Source: a bacterium (GTDB taxonomy: Bacteria; Spirochaetota; UBA4802; UBA5550). From it: DNA of 35,962 nt. Below the pieces are notes generated by a model. The model was not told the origin of the DNA and searched no databases. It saw nothing but the letters and a program-made list of their open reading frames with translations. Position 1 is the first letter of the stretch. The number at the start of each line of letters is the position of its first letter. The stretch is from assembly GCA_024224995.1 (NCBI GenBank), contig JAAENB010000206.1, positions 1 to 35,962 of the forward strand, in the 5' to 3' direction. Made by a program: the position numbers and the translations under genes. Positions 17,101 to 26,800 of this stretch are shown piece by piece.

Positions 17101-17695
17101 AAAACGATGCTCTTCATTGAGGGAGGTGGACCGCTTTTATGAGCTGTACCGGGAACGGGGCCTGGACTACGGCCCGGCATTTCAGCCAATCCGGGAGTTA
17201 GTATGCGGTCCCCGGGAAGCGCTTTCGTTCCTGGTTCTGCCGCGTCTTCTTGTAACGGATATGAGCAAATTTATTTTACACCCCACACTCATCGACGGCG
17301 CGTTACAAACTATTATTGGTCTGGAGGATACGCTGGCAATGGAATTCGATATGGAATTTAACAATACCGTGTATCTCCCTTTTTCCATAGGAAAAATTGA
17401 GCTGGTGAAATCTCTTGTTGAAAGGTGTTATGCGCATGTCGTTCTCAGTGAACGAACAGCGGCCGGCGGAATGGAGGTAAAGAAATTCAACATCCGGATC
17501 GCAGATGAAACCGGGAAAATCCTGGTAACCATAGATGACTTTTCAGTACGGGCGTTTCAACGGGATACAGGGAAAACAGATGAAACCTTAGAGAGCATGA
17601 AAGACGCGAAGGTTAAAGAGATGTTAAAAAGATTGGAATCAGGTGATTTGACTGAAGAAGAAGTTGAAAAATATCTGGAGGCTCTTTATGGATAA
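8153..17695 (+). CDS. trans-AT polyketide synthase 1: ligase-like, ACP, KS-DH-KR-ACP, KS-DH
   Basis: This 3180-residue modular polyketide synthase has no acyltransferase domain in either module: each KS is followed by the flanking subdomain ending in (V/I)SLPxYPFA(R/K)E and then directly by DH. That is the hallmark of trans-AT synthases, where a separate AT loads malonyl units. Order by residue: AMP-ligase-like 43-525, ACP 551-635, KS1 665-1093, DH1 1284-1565, KR1 1588-2080, ACP 2111-2190, KS2 2231-2660, DH2 2851-3136, docking tail 3137-3180. The ATG at 8153 lacks a ribosome site. GTG at 8189 (13th codon) has AAGGA eight bases upstream and may be the true start. The stop overlaps the next PKS start by 8 bases (ATGGATAA). 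The ligase-like and DH1 domains look catalytically dead. No AT, ER or methyltransferase is present. Confidence 0.95.
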   Translation: MAKGIFCERIERVNTVREMIDSFDEEQLDREAVNIKIEEEYTGVRYRELRDRVRALGNMLLVMGVQKGDTIGILSENRPEWAVVYLAVASIGAVIVPFDIFPESRELLPVIEAANIGIIFTSRQHREKLVPREPVIEKLRHVVCFEDAEDDTGLPGPLFYGSLLAEGKRLMEQGSDSYSGALVEPGDEAAFIHTHGNMFAVLTHEGIMGNANGIIERLSCSGQYLLPGEQWLAGLPFHHTYPVMFGLFIPLMTGGTVTMLSRFKTNDMLKTIKERGINYMATVPLVLEGIFEGISGEHDPGLDSIRFLITGGAPIDAAFLENIDKLGIPLLQGYGLTEFSPVVSVNNMRENRIGSIGRPLDEVSVMIRNPDDQGNGEILVKGPGQMKGYYALPEKTAEVLDPEGWLHTGDIGCIDSDGFLYITGRSKNIIVNKGGKNIYPEDIEQLLLKSEYISAVRVIPGVDNCNGEYPFAVIYPDPDAISPIESAEVRDLIEKEIVRVTRASAPYKMPGGFEITHSASQPLPPEPFMFADHYGERTPVKQMVSNQARDIYLGKIEDFLIRKAAAVSGVSVSELDAQERFLNFLDSAELVKISKDIENEIGIILHPALLFEYSTIRKLSGYLLEKQTDAIKQYFGHIDLNTGEEPEEINQPDKKIDKKPAPGTEIAIIGFSGIFPGSKTPEELWEHLEAGDDLISEIPPHRFDFRKYFGDPERELNKMNSKWGGFIDEVDLFDASFFNIAPREAQFMDPQQRIFLEVVWKTLEAANCKPSSLSGTGTGIFVGAATHDYTELCGRYSPVIDPYFATGSAHSMLANRISYLLDLRGSSEVIDTACSGSLVAIHRAVTALERGDCDMAIAGGVNVILSPTFFIAFSGAGMLSPDGRCKTFGKGANGYVRGEGAGALLLKPLSRAREDGNTICAVIKGIAVNHGGAASSLTAPNPDAQAQVLIRAYENAGISPATVSYIEAHGTGTQLGDPVEVQGLKKAFEVLNTRDTGEPARYNYCGLGSVKTNIGHLEAAAGVAGVIKVLLSFRHKRLPATLHCKELNPYIVPENSPFYITRDAGPWERGSNPRRAGISSFGFGGSNGHMVLEEYVDNDLDTNEPRTGAGEKEQLILLSAKNEDRLKACVQRMIEFLERNEPRGNGYLADIAYTLQRGREELNERLAIVVRDREQLLKKMREFVEEKEHVEDLYCSNIKTNKNNLVEGEAGKEFVRILIKNREHRKLALAWVSGVPVAWNEFQGSPGARWVSLPGYPFARERHWIEDSVRNENFFDPPGERPAVLHPLVERNTSNLSEQKFSTGLRGDEFFLTDYSEDEKLVVPGVVYIEMARAAGAIAGEMNVRRIKDLVWVKPLLFEENTGDIHVSLFLNRSLVGFEIFSCPGERDGERELHAVGKLEYDPYPESRVKAGAADIESIKRKCPHAKNSKETYEFFNTKGIQYGPAFQMIRELYYSGTEALSLLEFPDHLKSENFVLHPALMEGALQTCIIFRSNSGEESFWSYIPFALKDIEIIQAVPGRCYVHTRLVGERSLADYAVKIFSVRFLNEQGEEFVLINDFSIRFVRHIEGPEKNKEINKEEIKESQTHLFAAEWKKSELTHYPEKNISLGHVLVFDSDEIIWNELKERLGIRDEINTQFILVKPGNEYKHSGHQVYQVNPENGDDYVRLFETLKEKNFVPAKILHIWAAHTEDDDMDNSRLKIFEENENKMNDFIKKSLERGINSIFHIVKALSGTGNTTLNKFIFAFNGERTASNLFMEPVAAYSRSLNFIYPALSFSTIKVITSGKERSSYVDVVIQELGTERKEIAAEIRYIGDRRYSKQVGTPNMEDSGTLIKKKSVWLITGGAGALGLIFARYLAETYQAVLVLTGRSPLNSAKKEILENLNKNNSDVLYIQADAADRGEMRDVVEIIKKKYGTLNGVIHSAGTADDAIILRKDYAGFSRAMAPKIEGTIALDEATAGEALDFFIMFSSTASIVGDFGQCDYSVSNSFLDSFLSVREELCAKKIRHGKTIVINWPLWREGGMHLSKDAESLYLQSSGMSYLDTEEGLRVFEKITRSSCSRVIVFPGDRERINRFMGMEGSRKQRENNEKGSVTGFNPTTTEGIPLERRIQLDIQKIASALLKVDFGSMNDVQENLGNFGFDSITLKEFSRKLSDIYGVAVSPTVFFSHLTIGSLSVYLLNEFGDSMIDFYGAPNKEKLKPPAVEQEVPLSPVFKGISRGNLYRKEEIAIVGASGIFPGAENLALFWQNLESEKDLVSEVPPWRWDWRDYGEDPALHVKWGGFITGVEAFDAEFFNLSPREAELMDPQHRLFLQTAWAAIEDAGYNASELSGKAVGVFVGAQFNDYMQLLTEAGESKAYVSTGNTHSVLANRISYLLDFRGPSEAIDTACSSSLVAIHQAVKSIQYKESELAIAGGVSLILSPEVMMNVARLGILSPNGRCRTFDKNADGYVRGEGVGAILLKPLHRALHDHDHIYAVIKGTAVNHGGKASSLTAPNSDAQAQLLVTAYTDAGVDPAAITYIEAHGSGTELGDPIEVEGLKKAFRELETDYDSGLQGGNYCGLGSVKSNIGHLEPASGIAGLCKVILAMKNKKIPGNRNFKEINPYINIGDSPFYIVEKTIDWPCRENAHGKPLPRLAGVSSFGFGGTNAHIVLEEFSGTPAEQSGVETGEPLLFVLSAKNNERLHEAAKNLADYLNVLPEHEQGSSITLPDIAYTLQTGRQPMEERLACIASSREELLEKLRLFNREKIIENGYCGSVSEHKEKAAFLSNGTESEEFINILIDNKKFEKLAQIWLSGIEIDWKLLYPENLPNRVSLPTYPFAKELYWIPDHNSRGRGEKPGSAEKLHPLIHRNISTVTEVKFTTRLSGNEFYLRDHVVNGQKVLPGAAYIELARAAAEIAGERETRVLKNIVWAIPVTVIDTSVDLFINLYPEHDLVDYEMHTKGVDNERVIHSQGRVLTGVPAEEADPGFIDIAAIRKRCSSLREVDRFYELYRERGLDYGPAFQPIRELVCGPREALSFLVLPRLLVTDMSKFILHPTLIDGALQTIIGLEDTLAMEFDMEFNNTVYLPFSIGKIELVKSLVERCYAHVVLSERTAAGGMEVKKFNIRIADETGKILVTIDDFSVRAFQRDTGKTDETLESMKDAKVKEMLKRLESGDLTEEEVEKYLEALYG
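8279..9727 (+). other. PKS1 domain: AMP-dependent ligase-like loading domain, degenerate
   Basis: It keeps the ligase core signatures GYGLTE (from residue 333), HTGD (from 407) and GRSKNIIVNKGGKNIYPED (from 424), and the LPFHHTYP segment typical of long-chain acyl-CoA synthetases. However, the phosphate-binding loop (usual form YTSGTTGxPKGVxLTH) reads FIHTHGNMFAVLTHEG at 191-206: shorter, and lacking the Thr/Gly-rich core and the Lys. The C-terminal catalytic Lys region reads QPLPPEPFMFAD with no Lys. Adenylation activity is therefore doubtful. Confidence 0.85.
9803..10057 (+). other. PKS1 domain: ACP1 (loading carrier)
   Basis: Carrier-protein helix pattern with the attachment Ser at S587 in FLDSAELVKIS. 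It should hold the starter acyl group passed to KS1. Confidence 0.85.
10145..11431 (+). other. PKS1 domain: KS1
   Basis: Ketosynthase with complete triad: C834 in DTACSGS, H969 in EAHGTGT and H1016 in TNIGHLE. The AT-less flanking subdomain follows (to about residue 1266), with AYTLQRGREELNERLA and a PGYPFARERHW end. Confidence 0.95.
12002..12847 (+). other. PKS1 domain: DH1, probably inactive
   Basis: Double-hotdog dehydratase fold (YGPAF motif and both core regions align with DH2). The catalytic His is replaced by Tyr (Y1315 in TDYSEDEKLVVPG against RDHVVNGQKVLPG in DH2), the motif Gly is Glu, and the catalytic Asp is Glu (E1483 in LMEGALQ against LIDGALQ). Module 1 would then stop at the beta-hydroxy stage. 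Confidence 0.88.
12914..14392 (+). other. PKS1 domain: KR1
   Basis: Structural plus catalytic ketoreductase halves. The NADPH site TGGAGALG begins at residue 1845, and the catalytic S1974 and Y1987 are present (FSS...CDYSVSN). An Asp is kept in the stereo-determining region (AGTADDAII), which would point to a B-type alcohol. Confidence 0.9.
14483..14722 (+). other. PKS1 domain: ACP2
   Basis: Carrier domain with S2147 in NFGFDSITLKEFS, ending module 1. Confidence 0.9.
14843..16132 (+). other. PKS1 domain: KS2
   Basis: Ketosynthase with C2394 (DTACSSS), H2529 (EAHGSGT) and H2576 (SNIGHLE). The AT-less flanking subdomain ends in RVSLPTYPFAKELYW. Confidence 0.95.
16703..17560 (+). other. PKS1 domain: DH2, intact
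   Basis: Both catalytic motifs are complete: H2881 in RDHVVNGQKVLPG and D3048 in LHPTLIDGALQ. It is the last enzymatic domain of PKS1; its KR and ACP are on PKS2. Confidence 0.93.
17561..17692 (+). other. PKS1 C-terminal docking element
   Basis: About 44 charged, helical residues ending in LKRLESGDLTEEEVEKYLEAL. The position, between DH and the protein end at a split module, fits a docking helix. Its GxLTxEEx turn resembles the ITPEEG turn at the start of PKS2. Confidence 0.55.
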
Positions 17696-17801
17696 ATCGC
17701 GTGACGTAGCGGCAAGAAGAAAAGAGATCCTTCAGCAGGTCGCGGAACACCGAATAACTCCGGAAGAGGGATTTAAACAGGTAAAGGAACTGCATCGGCA
17801 G
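17688..17801 (+). other. PKS2 N-terminal docking element
   Basis: Helical, charged segment (RRKEILQQVAEHRITPEEGF) before the KR. It likely pairs with the C-terminal tail of PKS1 to bring DH2 to KR2-ACP3. Confidence 0.5.
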
Positions 17802-20800
17802 ACTGTCCCGGCTCCCCCGAAAATAGAGAAAATATATTTTCATAACGTATGGAAACCGGCAGCAGCAGCCGCGGAAAATATTGATCCCGGCGAATTAAAA
17901 AATGTTTTAATTTTTGATACCGACCGGCAAATAGCTCATCAGCTCGCGAAATACCTGGAGCGCGAAAAGAACGACGAATCCGGGATACAGGTAGTAATGC
18001 CCGGTAAAAAGTATACGAATTCCGGCAGTGGAGTATTTACGATTGACCCCGGCAATCCGGACGATTATAAGCTCCTTGTTGACGATCTGGAACAGGGCTC
18101 CATGCTTCCCGCTGATATTGTACACCTCTGGTCGCGGAAAGAGTTTATTCCGTATGAAAACAGGATTCGCGAACAACTTACTATGGGACTCTATTCTGTT
18201 TTTTTTCTGAGCAGGGCTTTGTTAGAGCAGGGGATTACAAAGAGAACCAGGTTTTTTTATTTTTTCTCAAATGATACAAATAAATTTCAGCCGCTCTATG
18301 GAGCAGTGAGCGGGTTTGCGAAAACAATTAACCGCGAAAATCCGCGCTTTATTGCCAGAACCATTGAAGTAACAAAAACAGAAAAAACAGAGTTCGGGGC
18401 TGTGGTATTTACGGAGTTAAAAAGCCGGAATACAGGCTCTGTTGAAATTCAGTATGATGGCGAGCTCCGGTATGTCAAACGGCTGAGAGAGACCGGTATT
18501 TATTGTGAAATAAAACGGGTGCCCGTTATAAAAGAAAATGGCGTATATATTATAACCGGCGGGGTCGGCGGGTTGGGATTGATCTTCGCGGAGTATATCG
18601 CGAAGCAGGCAGCGGTTACGCTGGTTCTTGTAGGCCGCTCAGAGCTTGATTTTAAAAAAGAAGTAAAGCTTACGGTATTGGAATCCTTTGGCGCTGAGGT
18701 TGTGTATCTTAAGGCGGACATATCCAGGCCTGAAGATGCCGCGTATGTCATTACTGAGACAAAGGCACGGTTTAAAGAAATACAGGGAATCATTCATTGT
18801 GCCGGAGTAACTCGTGACGCTTTTGTTCTTAAAAAAACAGCCGGAGAAATCTCTGATGTTTTGGCCCCAAAAGTGTATGGTACTATTTACCTCGATGAAG
18901 CCGCTCATGGGGAAGACCTGGATTTTTTTGTACTGTTTTCGTCGTTGTCCGGAGTCCTGGGCAATCCCGGTCAATCGGATTATGCCTTTGCGAACATGTT
19001 TATGGACATATATGCCGGGTACCGTGACAGTCTTCAGCAAGAATCGAAACGTTCCGGTAAAACTCTTTCAATAGATTGGCCGCTATGGGAGAAAGGTGGT
19101 ATGCTGGTGAGCGAGCCGACTCAGGACTGGATGAGAGAAAAACTCGGGATGATACCCCTTGCGGAGGAAGATGGTATTCAGGCATTTGAAGAAGGGCTCA
19201 TGATTGACCGGTCTCAATTAATTATTATTGAAGGAGTAAAAGAAAAAATTTTAGATTTTCTTTATGTACCGGAAACTATTGCGCAAAAGAGCAGCCCTCT
19301 TAAACAGGACAAAACGGTATTGCAGGAGAGAACAGAAGAATTTTTAAAAGAGATCCTGTCCGAAGAGACAAAGATCGGGATCCATAAAATCAAATCCGCC
19401 GAGGGATTTGAAAAATACGGTATTGATTCTGTCTTGATTATATCATTGATTAACCGGCTTGAAAAAGATTTTGGTGAATTATCAAAGACCTTGTTTTTCG
19501 AGTACCGGAATATCTATGAACTTGCGAAGTATTTTATTGAAAATCATCGCACAACCGTAATGGCACTATCCGGGGTCCATACTGTTTTTGTTCCGGAAAC
19601 TCATAAACAAGATTTTAAACAAGATTTTAAAGAGGGGGATAAAAGGGATTATAAAGAGGAAGATATCGCCATTATTGGTTTGAGCGGAAGATACCCCGGA
19701 GCAAAGAATGTTGATGAATTCTGGGAAAATTTAACAAAAGGAAAAGATTCAATTATTGAAATTCCGGCGGCTCGATGGGAAGAAAGCGCTCCGGATGGTA
19801 TGTTTTGCAAATGGGGAGGATTTATTGATGATATTGATGTTTTTGATCCCCTGTTTTTTAATATATCACCGCGGGAAGCAGAAAAAATGGACCCCCAGGA
19901 ACGCCTGTTCCTGGAAATAGCCTGGGAGACTATTGAAGACGCCGCGTATACAAGAGCTGCTCTATCAAACAATTGTGTTGGTGTCTTTGTGGGAGTTATG
20001 TATTCGGAATACCAGCTTTACGGCGGGTCCTCATCCTATGCTTCAATAGCGAACAGGGTCTCATATTTTTTTAATTTCAATGGGCCAAGTCTCTCCCTTG
20101 ATACCATGTGCTCCTCATCACTTACGGCAATCCACCTTGCCTGCCGCAGTATTCAAAGCGGCGAATGCGACCTGGCACTGGCGGGAGGAGTTAACCTGTC
20201 CATGCATCCGAGTAAATATCTTTTTCTCAACGAGGGAACATTCTTATCGAGTGACGGCCGCTGCCGGAGTTTTGGAGAAGGCGGTGACGGGTATGTTCCG
20301 GGTGAAGGCGTGGGGGCGGTACTGCTCAAACCTCTTCAAACGGCAGAGAAGGATGGCGATCATATTTATGGGCTCATAAAGGCAAGCGGCATCAATCATG
20401 GCGGTACCACAAACGGGTATACCGTTCCCAATCCGAATGAACAGGCAAACCTTATAACGGGTGTACTGCGAAGAGCGAATATTAACCCGGGAACGATCAG
20501 TTATATAGAAGCACACGGAACCGGAACCGTTCTCGGAGATCCAATAGAAATACGGGCCTTGAGCAAAGCATTTTTCCGGTATACCCGTGAACGGAATTTT
20601 TGTTCTATTGGATCGGTGAAGTCGAATATCGGCCATCTTGAATCGGCTGCCGGTATTGCGAGTCTCACAAAAGTGCTTTTGCAAATGAAAAATAAAAAAC
20701 TGGTCCCTTCGCTTCATTCGGAAATTCCAAATCCAAATATCGATTTCAAAGAATCTCCGTTCTATGTGCAGCATTCTTTAGTTCCCTGGGAACAGCCCCG

Positions 20801-23800
20801 GGATTCCATTGGAACAGCGTCGGAAACAATATATCCCCGTCGAGCCGGAATTAGCGCGTTTGGAGCGGGAGGTGCTAACGCCCATATTCTTATTGAAGAA
20901 TATGAAAATAAATTTGAGGATAAACATATAGAAAAAGCAGGGGAGAAGGATCAGTCTTTTGTGATTGTGTTGTCCGCGAAAAATAATGAAAGACTCCCGG
21001 CATACGCGAATAAAATTCTTCTTTTTTTGGAACAATTATTACGGCAGAATGCTGATATACTAAAAAAGATTGTAAGCGATATAACAAGCGCTGCTGCCGA
21101 ATGTATCACTGTTCCTGAACATGAAATAGATTATTATGATGATATTCGAGAGTATGGCTTTGATCCCCTGACGATACGCTTATTAATTGACCGGGTTAAT
21201 AAAAAATATAACATAGATATGCCGGCATCGGTCTTTTCAACTCATCCCGCGCTCTATTCACTGGCACAGTATGTATACGATTCCTTCAAGGAGACTATTT
21301 ACTCGTATTATGGTTTTGATGAAGAGAGCCCCGGTCATTTTTCCATAACAAACTTTGCCTATACCCTGCAGCTTGGCAGGGAGGCTTTTGAAGAGCGGCT
21401 GGCAATTGCAGCGTCGAATGTTCATGAAATTATTGAGGGATTACGTTTGTATTGCAGTGGTGAAGAGCTGCCCCTGAATGTGTATACCGGCAGCAGCCGG
21501 CGGGGAGAATCCCGGGGATATATTGAAAATAAGGAATTGCACTCCCTCATCCGGAAGTGGGTGAGTGGGGAAAATGCTGCCTGGGACGTGTTCTATAAAG
21601 ATAAAACTCCTAAAAAAATGTCTCTTCCGGTTTATCCCTTTGCCGGGAAACGGTACTGGGTCTCCGGTGTAAGAAGCCCTGTTCTTACGAGCGGTAAAAA
21701 ACTTCATCCCTTACTCGACAGGAATGAGTCAACAGTAACGCAGGAAAAGTTTTTATTACGGCTTACGGGGGATGAATTCTTTTTAAAAGATCATATTATT
21801 GGGAATGAACCTGTTGTTCCCGGTGTTGTACATATAGAGATGGCCCTGGCTGCCGCTGAACTCGCGGCTGAACGGGAAATATCAAGCGTAAGAAAAATCG
21901 TATGGCTCCAGCCGCTCGCTGTTACCGGTTCGGGGTGTGAGATCTTGATCTGCTTGCAGCCACATGGTGATGGAATTGATTATGAAATAGTAAATCGTGA
22001 TACGAAAAGACGAATCGTTTATTCCCAGGGAACAGTAGACTATGCTGCTTCCGCTGCACCCGGCGGGGATACTATCGATATTGAAGCAATAAAAAAACGG
22101 TGTCCCGCCGCTGCCAATGGAGATTCCGTCTATGATCTGTTCCGGCAGCGTGGGCTGCACTATGGCGTAAATTTTCGAACAATACGGGAATTACACTATA
22201 GTGATACCGAATCCCTGGCACTCCTTCAGCTCCCGGAAAAGCCGGTAGATTTCAGCAGGTATAAAATGTACCCTTCATTGTTTGATGGTGTTTTGCAATC
22301 GATTGCCGGATTCCTGAGCGCTTCGGATATTGAGCAGGGCACGCTCTTTCTTCCTTTTGAACTGGGCGCGATCCATATTATACAGGACCTTACTGAAAGT
22401 TGTTATGCCTATTGTGTCCCGGGTGAAGGGGCCGGTCCTTCGTCGGATACGAAGCGGTTTGATATCCGGGTTACGGATGAAACCGGCAGGCTCCTGGCGG
22501 AAATACTCGGCTTTTCTGTTCGGGAAAAACACCGGTCTTCCCGGGACGTGATATATTATAGAGAAGTCTGGAAAGATTCATTCAAAGATCCGGCAATTGT
22601 ACCGGCTGGCGGGGATGAGTTCCCCGGGTATATACTGCTCTTTGATACAAATAAGAATTTGTATCAACGCCTGGCGGAACTGCTTCCCGGAACCGGACTG
22701 GTGCTGGTGAAGCCTGGAAAGGAATACCAGGCACTTGGTAATAATACCGCAGTGCTGAACCCGGCTGTGGAGAGTCATTATCACGACCTGTTTGAATCCC
22801 TTATAAACCAACATTCTTTTCCGGCAGCCATTATCCACAACTGGTCAAAGGAATCTTTTAGTATAAATAATACCAATGAGAAAAAAATCTCCCATCATCT
22901 TGCAAGAGGGTTTTATTCCGTCTTTTATATTTGCCGGGAGCTGTTGAAATATAAACCGCCTCACCAGCTAAAAATACTCCATCTCTATTATTCAGCGTTG
23001 AACAGTAGCGAGCCTCTTTCTGCGGCAGTGGCCGGTTTTATGAAAACTGCGGCTATGGAGTATCAAAAGTTTTTTTTAAAGTCGGTACATATTGAATCGG
23101 GCATCAATAAAACAACTCTTGCCGAAATTCTTCTAACTGAACTGGAACAGGAAGACCGTGACACTGTTGAGATCCGGTATACTGCAAATGGACGGCAAAT
23201 AAAAATTCCGGAAGAGATCGCGGTTCCTGCCGGGAGTCAAGCACCGGCGGTTTTCAAGGAGAAGGGCGTATATGTTATTACCGGCGGTACCGGGGGGCTG
23301 GGCCTTATTTTTGCTGAGTACATCGCGAAAACAGTTCCTGCCGTGCTCGTCCTCCTGGGCCGTTCTCATCCCGGGCCGGAGCAGCAAAAAAAGATTCGGG
23401 AGCTGGAGACCGCCGGCTCGGAAGTCCTGTTTTTGCCCGGAGATATATCACAGGGCGAAATTACGAAAAAGATCATCGCGGAAGTCAAATCACGCTATGG
23501 GGCAATAAACGGGATTATTCACAGCGCGGGTATTACCAGGGATTCGCTTCTTGTTCATAAAACACCGGAAGAGATTGAATCGGTACTGGGGGCAAAGGTG
23601 TTCGGCACGATTAATATTGATGAAGCGCTCAAAGATGAACCCCTTGATTTTTTTATTCTCTTTTCGTCCGTATCAGCAGTTACGGGAAATCCGGGGCAGA
23701 GCGATTACGCGTTTGGCAATGATTTTATGGATAATTTCGCGGAGTATCGCGCGGAACTGGTACGGAATAAGGAGAGGAGCGGGAAAACCGCGGCTATCAA

Positions 23801-26800
23801 TTGGCCTCTCTGGGAAGAAGGCGGAATGAGCGTCCATGCCGAAACAAGGGACGTATTAAAAAAAGCCCTGGGTATTGTCCCTTTATCGACAGGTACCGGG
23901 TGCAGAGCGTTTTTACACGCCGTATCTCTTGCCGGAAACCAGTTAATTGTTCTTGAAGGGGATGGGCAGTCAATCAGGCGTAAGCTGCCTGGCGGTGAAA
24001 AACAAAACAAGCCGGAAGCGGCGGCAGTCCATGGAGTAAAGGAAATCCGGAGTCTGCTGCAGGAAGACCTGGTAACACTGGTCTGTGCTATTCTAAAACT
24101 GGAGAGAGAGGATGTTGATATAAACGAAGAGATGAGCCATTACGGGTTTGATTCTGTTTCATTAACGGAGTTCGCGAATTCCGTTAATGAAAAATGTAAT
24201 CTCGATGTTACTCCTGCGCTCTTTTTTGAATATTCTTCAATTGACCGGCTAACAGTCTATTTGCTGGAACAGTATACGGAAATCCTTCAGCAACGGTACC
24301 CTGTATACAGTCCCGGCGAATATTCTGAGATCCCTGAATGGGAAGAACCCACTGTTCCGGAAATTCCATCGAGATTTTTTCCCCCCGAGGAGACCGCTGA
24401 GAATAGCCCGGTGGCGGTCATTGGCATAAGCGGTGTTTTGCCCCAGTCCGATGATCTTGAAATATTCCGGGAGAATCTTGAGGCCGGAAAAAACCTGGTA
24501 ACTGAAATTCCCTCCGATCGATGGGACTGGCGGGAGTTTTACGGCAATCCCTTATATGATCCCAATACCACTAATTCCAGGTGGGGAGGTTTTTTAACGG
24601 CCGTTGATGCTTTTGACGCCTCCTTCTTCGGCATCTCTCCGCGAGAGGCGGAGCTTATGGACCCGCAGCACCGGATCTTCCTGGAAGTTATATGGAAAAC
24701 CATTGAGGACGCGGGCTACTGTCCGGCTGATTTAGCAGGAACCGGAACAGGATTGTTTGCCGGCGTCGCTGCCATGGATTACCTGGAACTGCTGCAAACG
24801 CATACCTCGGGAATAGAAGCATATACGTCCACGGGAAACGCTCATTCTATGCTGGTAAACCGGGTATCTTATTTGCTCGATTTTCATGGTCCCAGTGAAC
24901 CGGTGAATACTGCCTGTTCAAGTTCACTGGTGGCAATTCACCGGGCAGTTGGTGTTATACAAAGTGGTGAATGTGAATACGCTCTTGCCGGCGGCGTTAA
25001 TGTTATACTCAGCCCGGCTCCCTATATCTCGTTCAGTAAAGCGGGAATGCTCAGCTCCGATGGAGCCTGTAAAACATTTGATAAAGACGCGAACGGGTAT
25101 GTTCGAGGTGAAGGAGCAGGCGCGGTACTGTTAAAATCACTGGCCCGGGCAAAACAGGACGGCGATTATATCTACGCGGTAATAAAAGGAAGTGCTATTA
25201 ATCATGGCGGGTACGCGAATTCTCTTACGGCTCCCAATCCCAATGCCCAGGCTGAGTTAATAATACGCGCCTATGAAAACGCCCGTATTGATCCCGCTAC
25301 AGTGAGGTATATTGAAGCTCATGGGACCGGGACTGTTCTGGGAGACCCGGTTGAAATAAACGGGTTAAAAAAAGCCTTTAGCGTGTTATTCAAAAAAAGA
25401 GCTTCAACAAGCATACCGAACGCGTCTTGCGGGATTGGATCGGTAAAGACAAATGTGGGTCACCTGGAAACCGCTGCCGGTATCGCGGGGATCCTAAAAA
25501 TAATACTTTCTATGAAGTATAAAAAACTGTACGCCCAAATCCATATGAAGGAAATCAATCCCTATATTTCCCTGGAAGACAGTCCTTTTTATATTCAGAA
25601 TGAGACAACACCCTGGCATCAAGTTACGGATGCTCATGGCGTGCCGGTTCCGCGGCGTGCCGGTATCAGTTCTTTTGGATTTGGCGGGGTGAATGCCCAT
25701 GTAATTCTTGAAGAGTATCCCCGGAGGGAGAGAGTAAAAAAAGATTCCGGTGTTTGCCGGCTTTTTGTTCTTTCCGCCCGGGATGCGGACGCGCTTACGC
25801 GGTACGCGGAAAACCTGGTCCGGTTTATAAATAAAATGAAAGAACGAGTGGAGCCGGAGGAACCGCCTCTTGACCTGGTTGACCTGGCATACACCTTACA
25901 GCTTGGCCGGTCTCCAATGGAGGAACGTCTGTCCCTGGTCGCGTCAAACTATGATGAGCTGCTTGCCAAGCTCGACGCTTTTTTGCAAAACAATGCGCAT
26001 GGCAGTCTTTTCTTTCGCGGAAATAACCGTAACAATGAGTTTAAGCAGGGACATATTATAGACGGAATCGAAGGAGAAGAATTCATTACAATACTTATCA
26101 ACAATTCAAATTTTGAAAAACTGGCCCGGCTGTGGGTAAACGGGATAACAATACCCTGGGAACTATTGTATCCCTCGGAAAAACCAAACCGGGTTCCTCT
26201 GCCAACCTATCCTTTTGCAAAAGAACGGTATTGGCTGCCCTTAGCTCCCGCTAATACGGAAACTGCCGGGAGTGATACTCTTAAGGATCTCATTAAAATT
26301 ATTTCAGGAAAATTAAAAATCGATCACAAAAATCTGAGCGGAAATTCCCGCCTTGATGAAACAGGTATTACCTCAATACTTTTTATAGAGTTACTACAGG
26401 AAATAAATAATCATTTTGGTGTTGATCTTCTTTTAACCGGCATTGCCGGTATTACTACGATTAAAGAACTGGCAGACTATATTGCTGCGGGAGAAGATCC
26501 TGAAGAGCCTTTGCTCGTGCCGGCGGAAAAGACCGGAACCGGCAGTAGTTTTATAAACAACTATAAACAGGCTTTTTTAAATTATAATACGATGGATATC
26601 TTTTTTATAAAAACCGCTTCCGAAGTCCCAATCGAATTCTTTACCTGCGGGACCGGAGAACCTGTTTTATTGCTCCTTCCGATCGATTGTAATGCCGCGG
26701 CCTGGAAAAACCAGGTTAATGAATTATCGAATAATTTTAAAATAATGATACCGCATTACCCCGGCTACGGAAGAAGTCCGTTTAACAACGCCTTAAGCAG

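Noticed and set aside
17664..17687. TTG start for PKS2
   Set aside because: ATG 17688 has TGGAGG at six bases; the upstream codons belong to the PKS1 docking tail in another frame.
435..17695. Identical ATGGATAA overlaps at 435-442 and 17688-17695 as a possible shared signal
   Set aside because: Eight bases set by a start codon, Asp codon and stop codon; chance plus ordinary translational coupling explains it.
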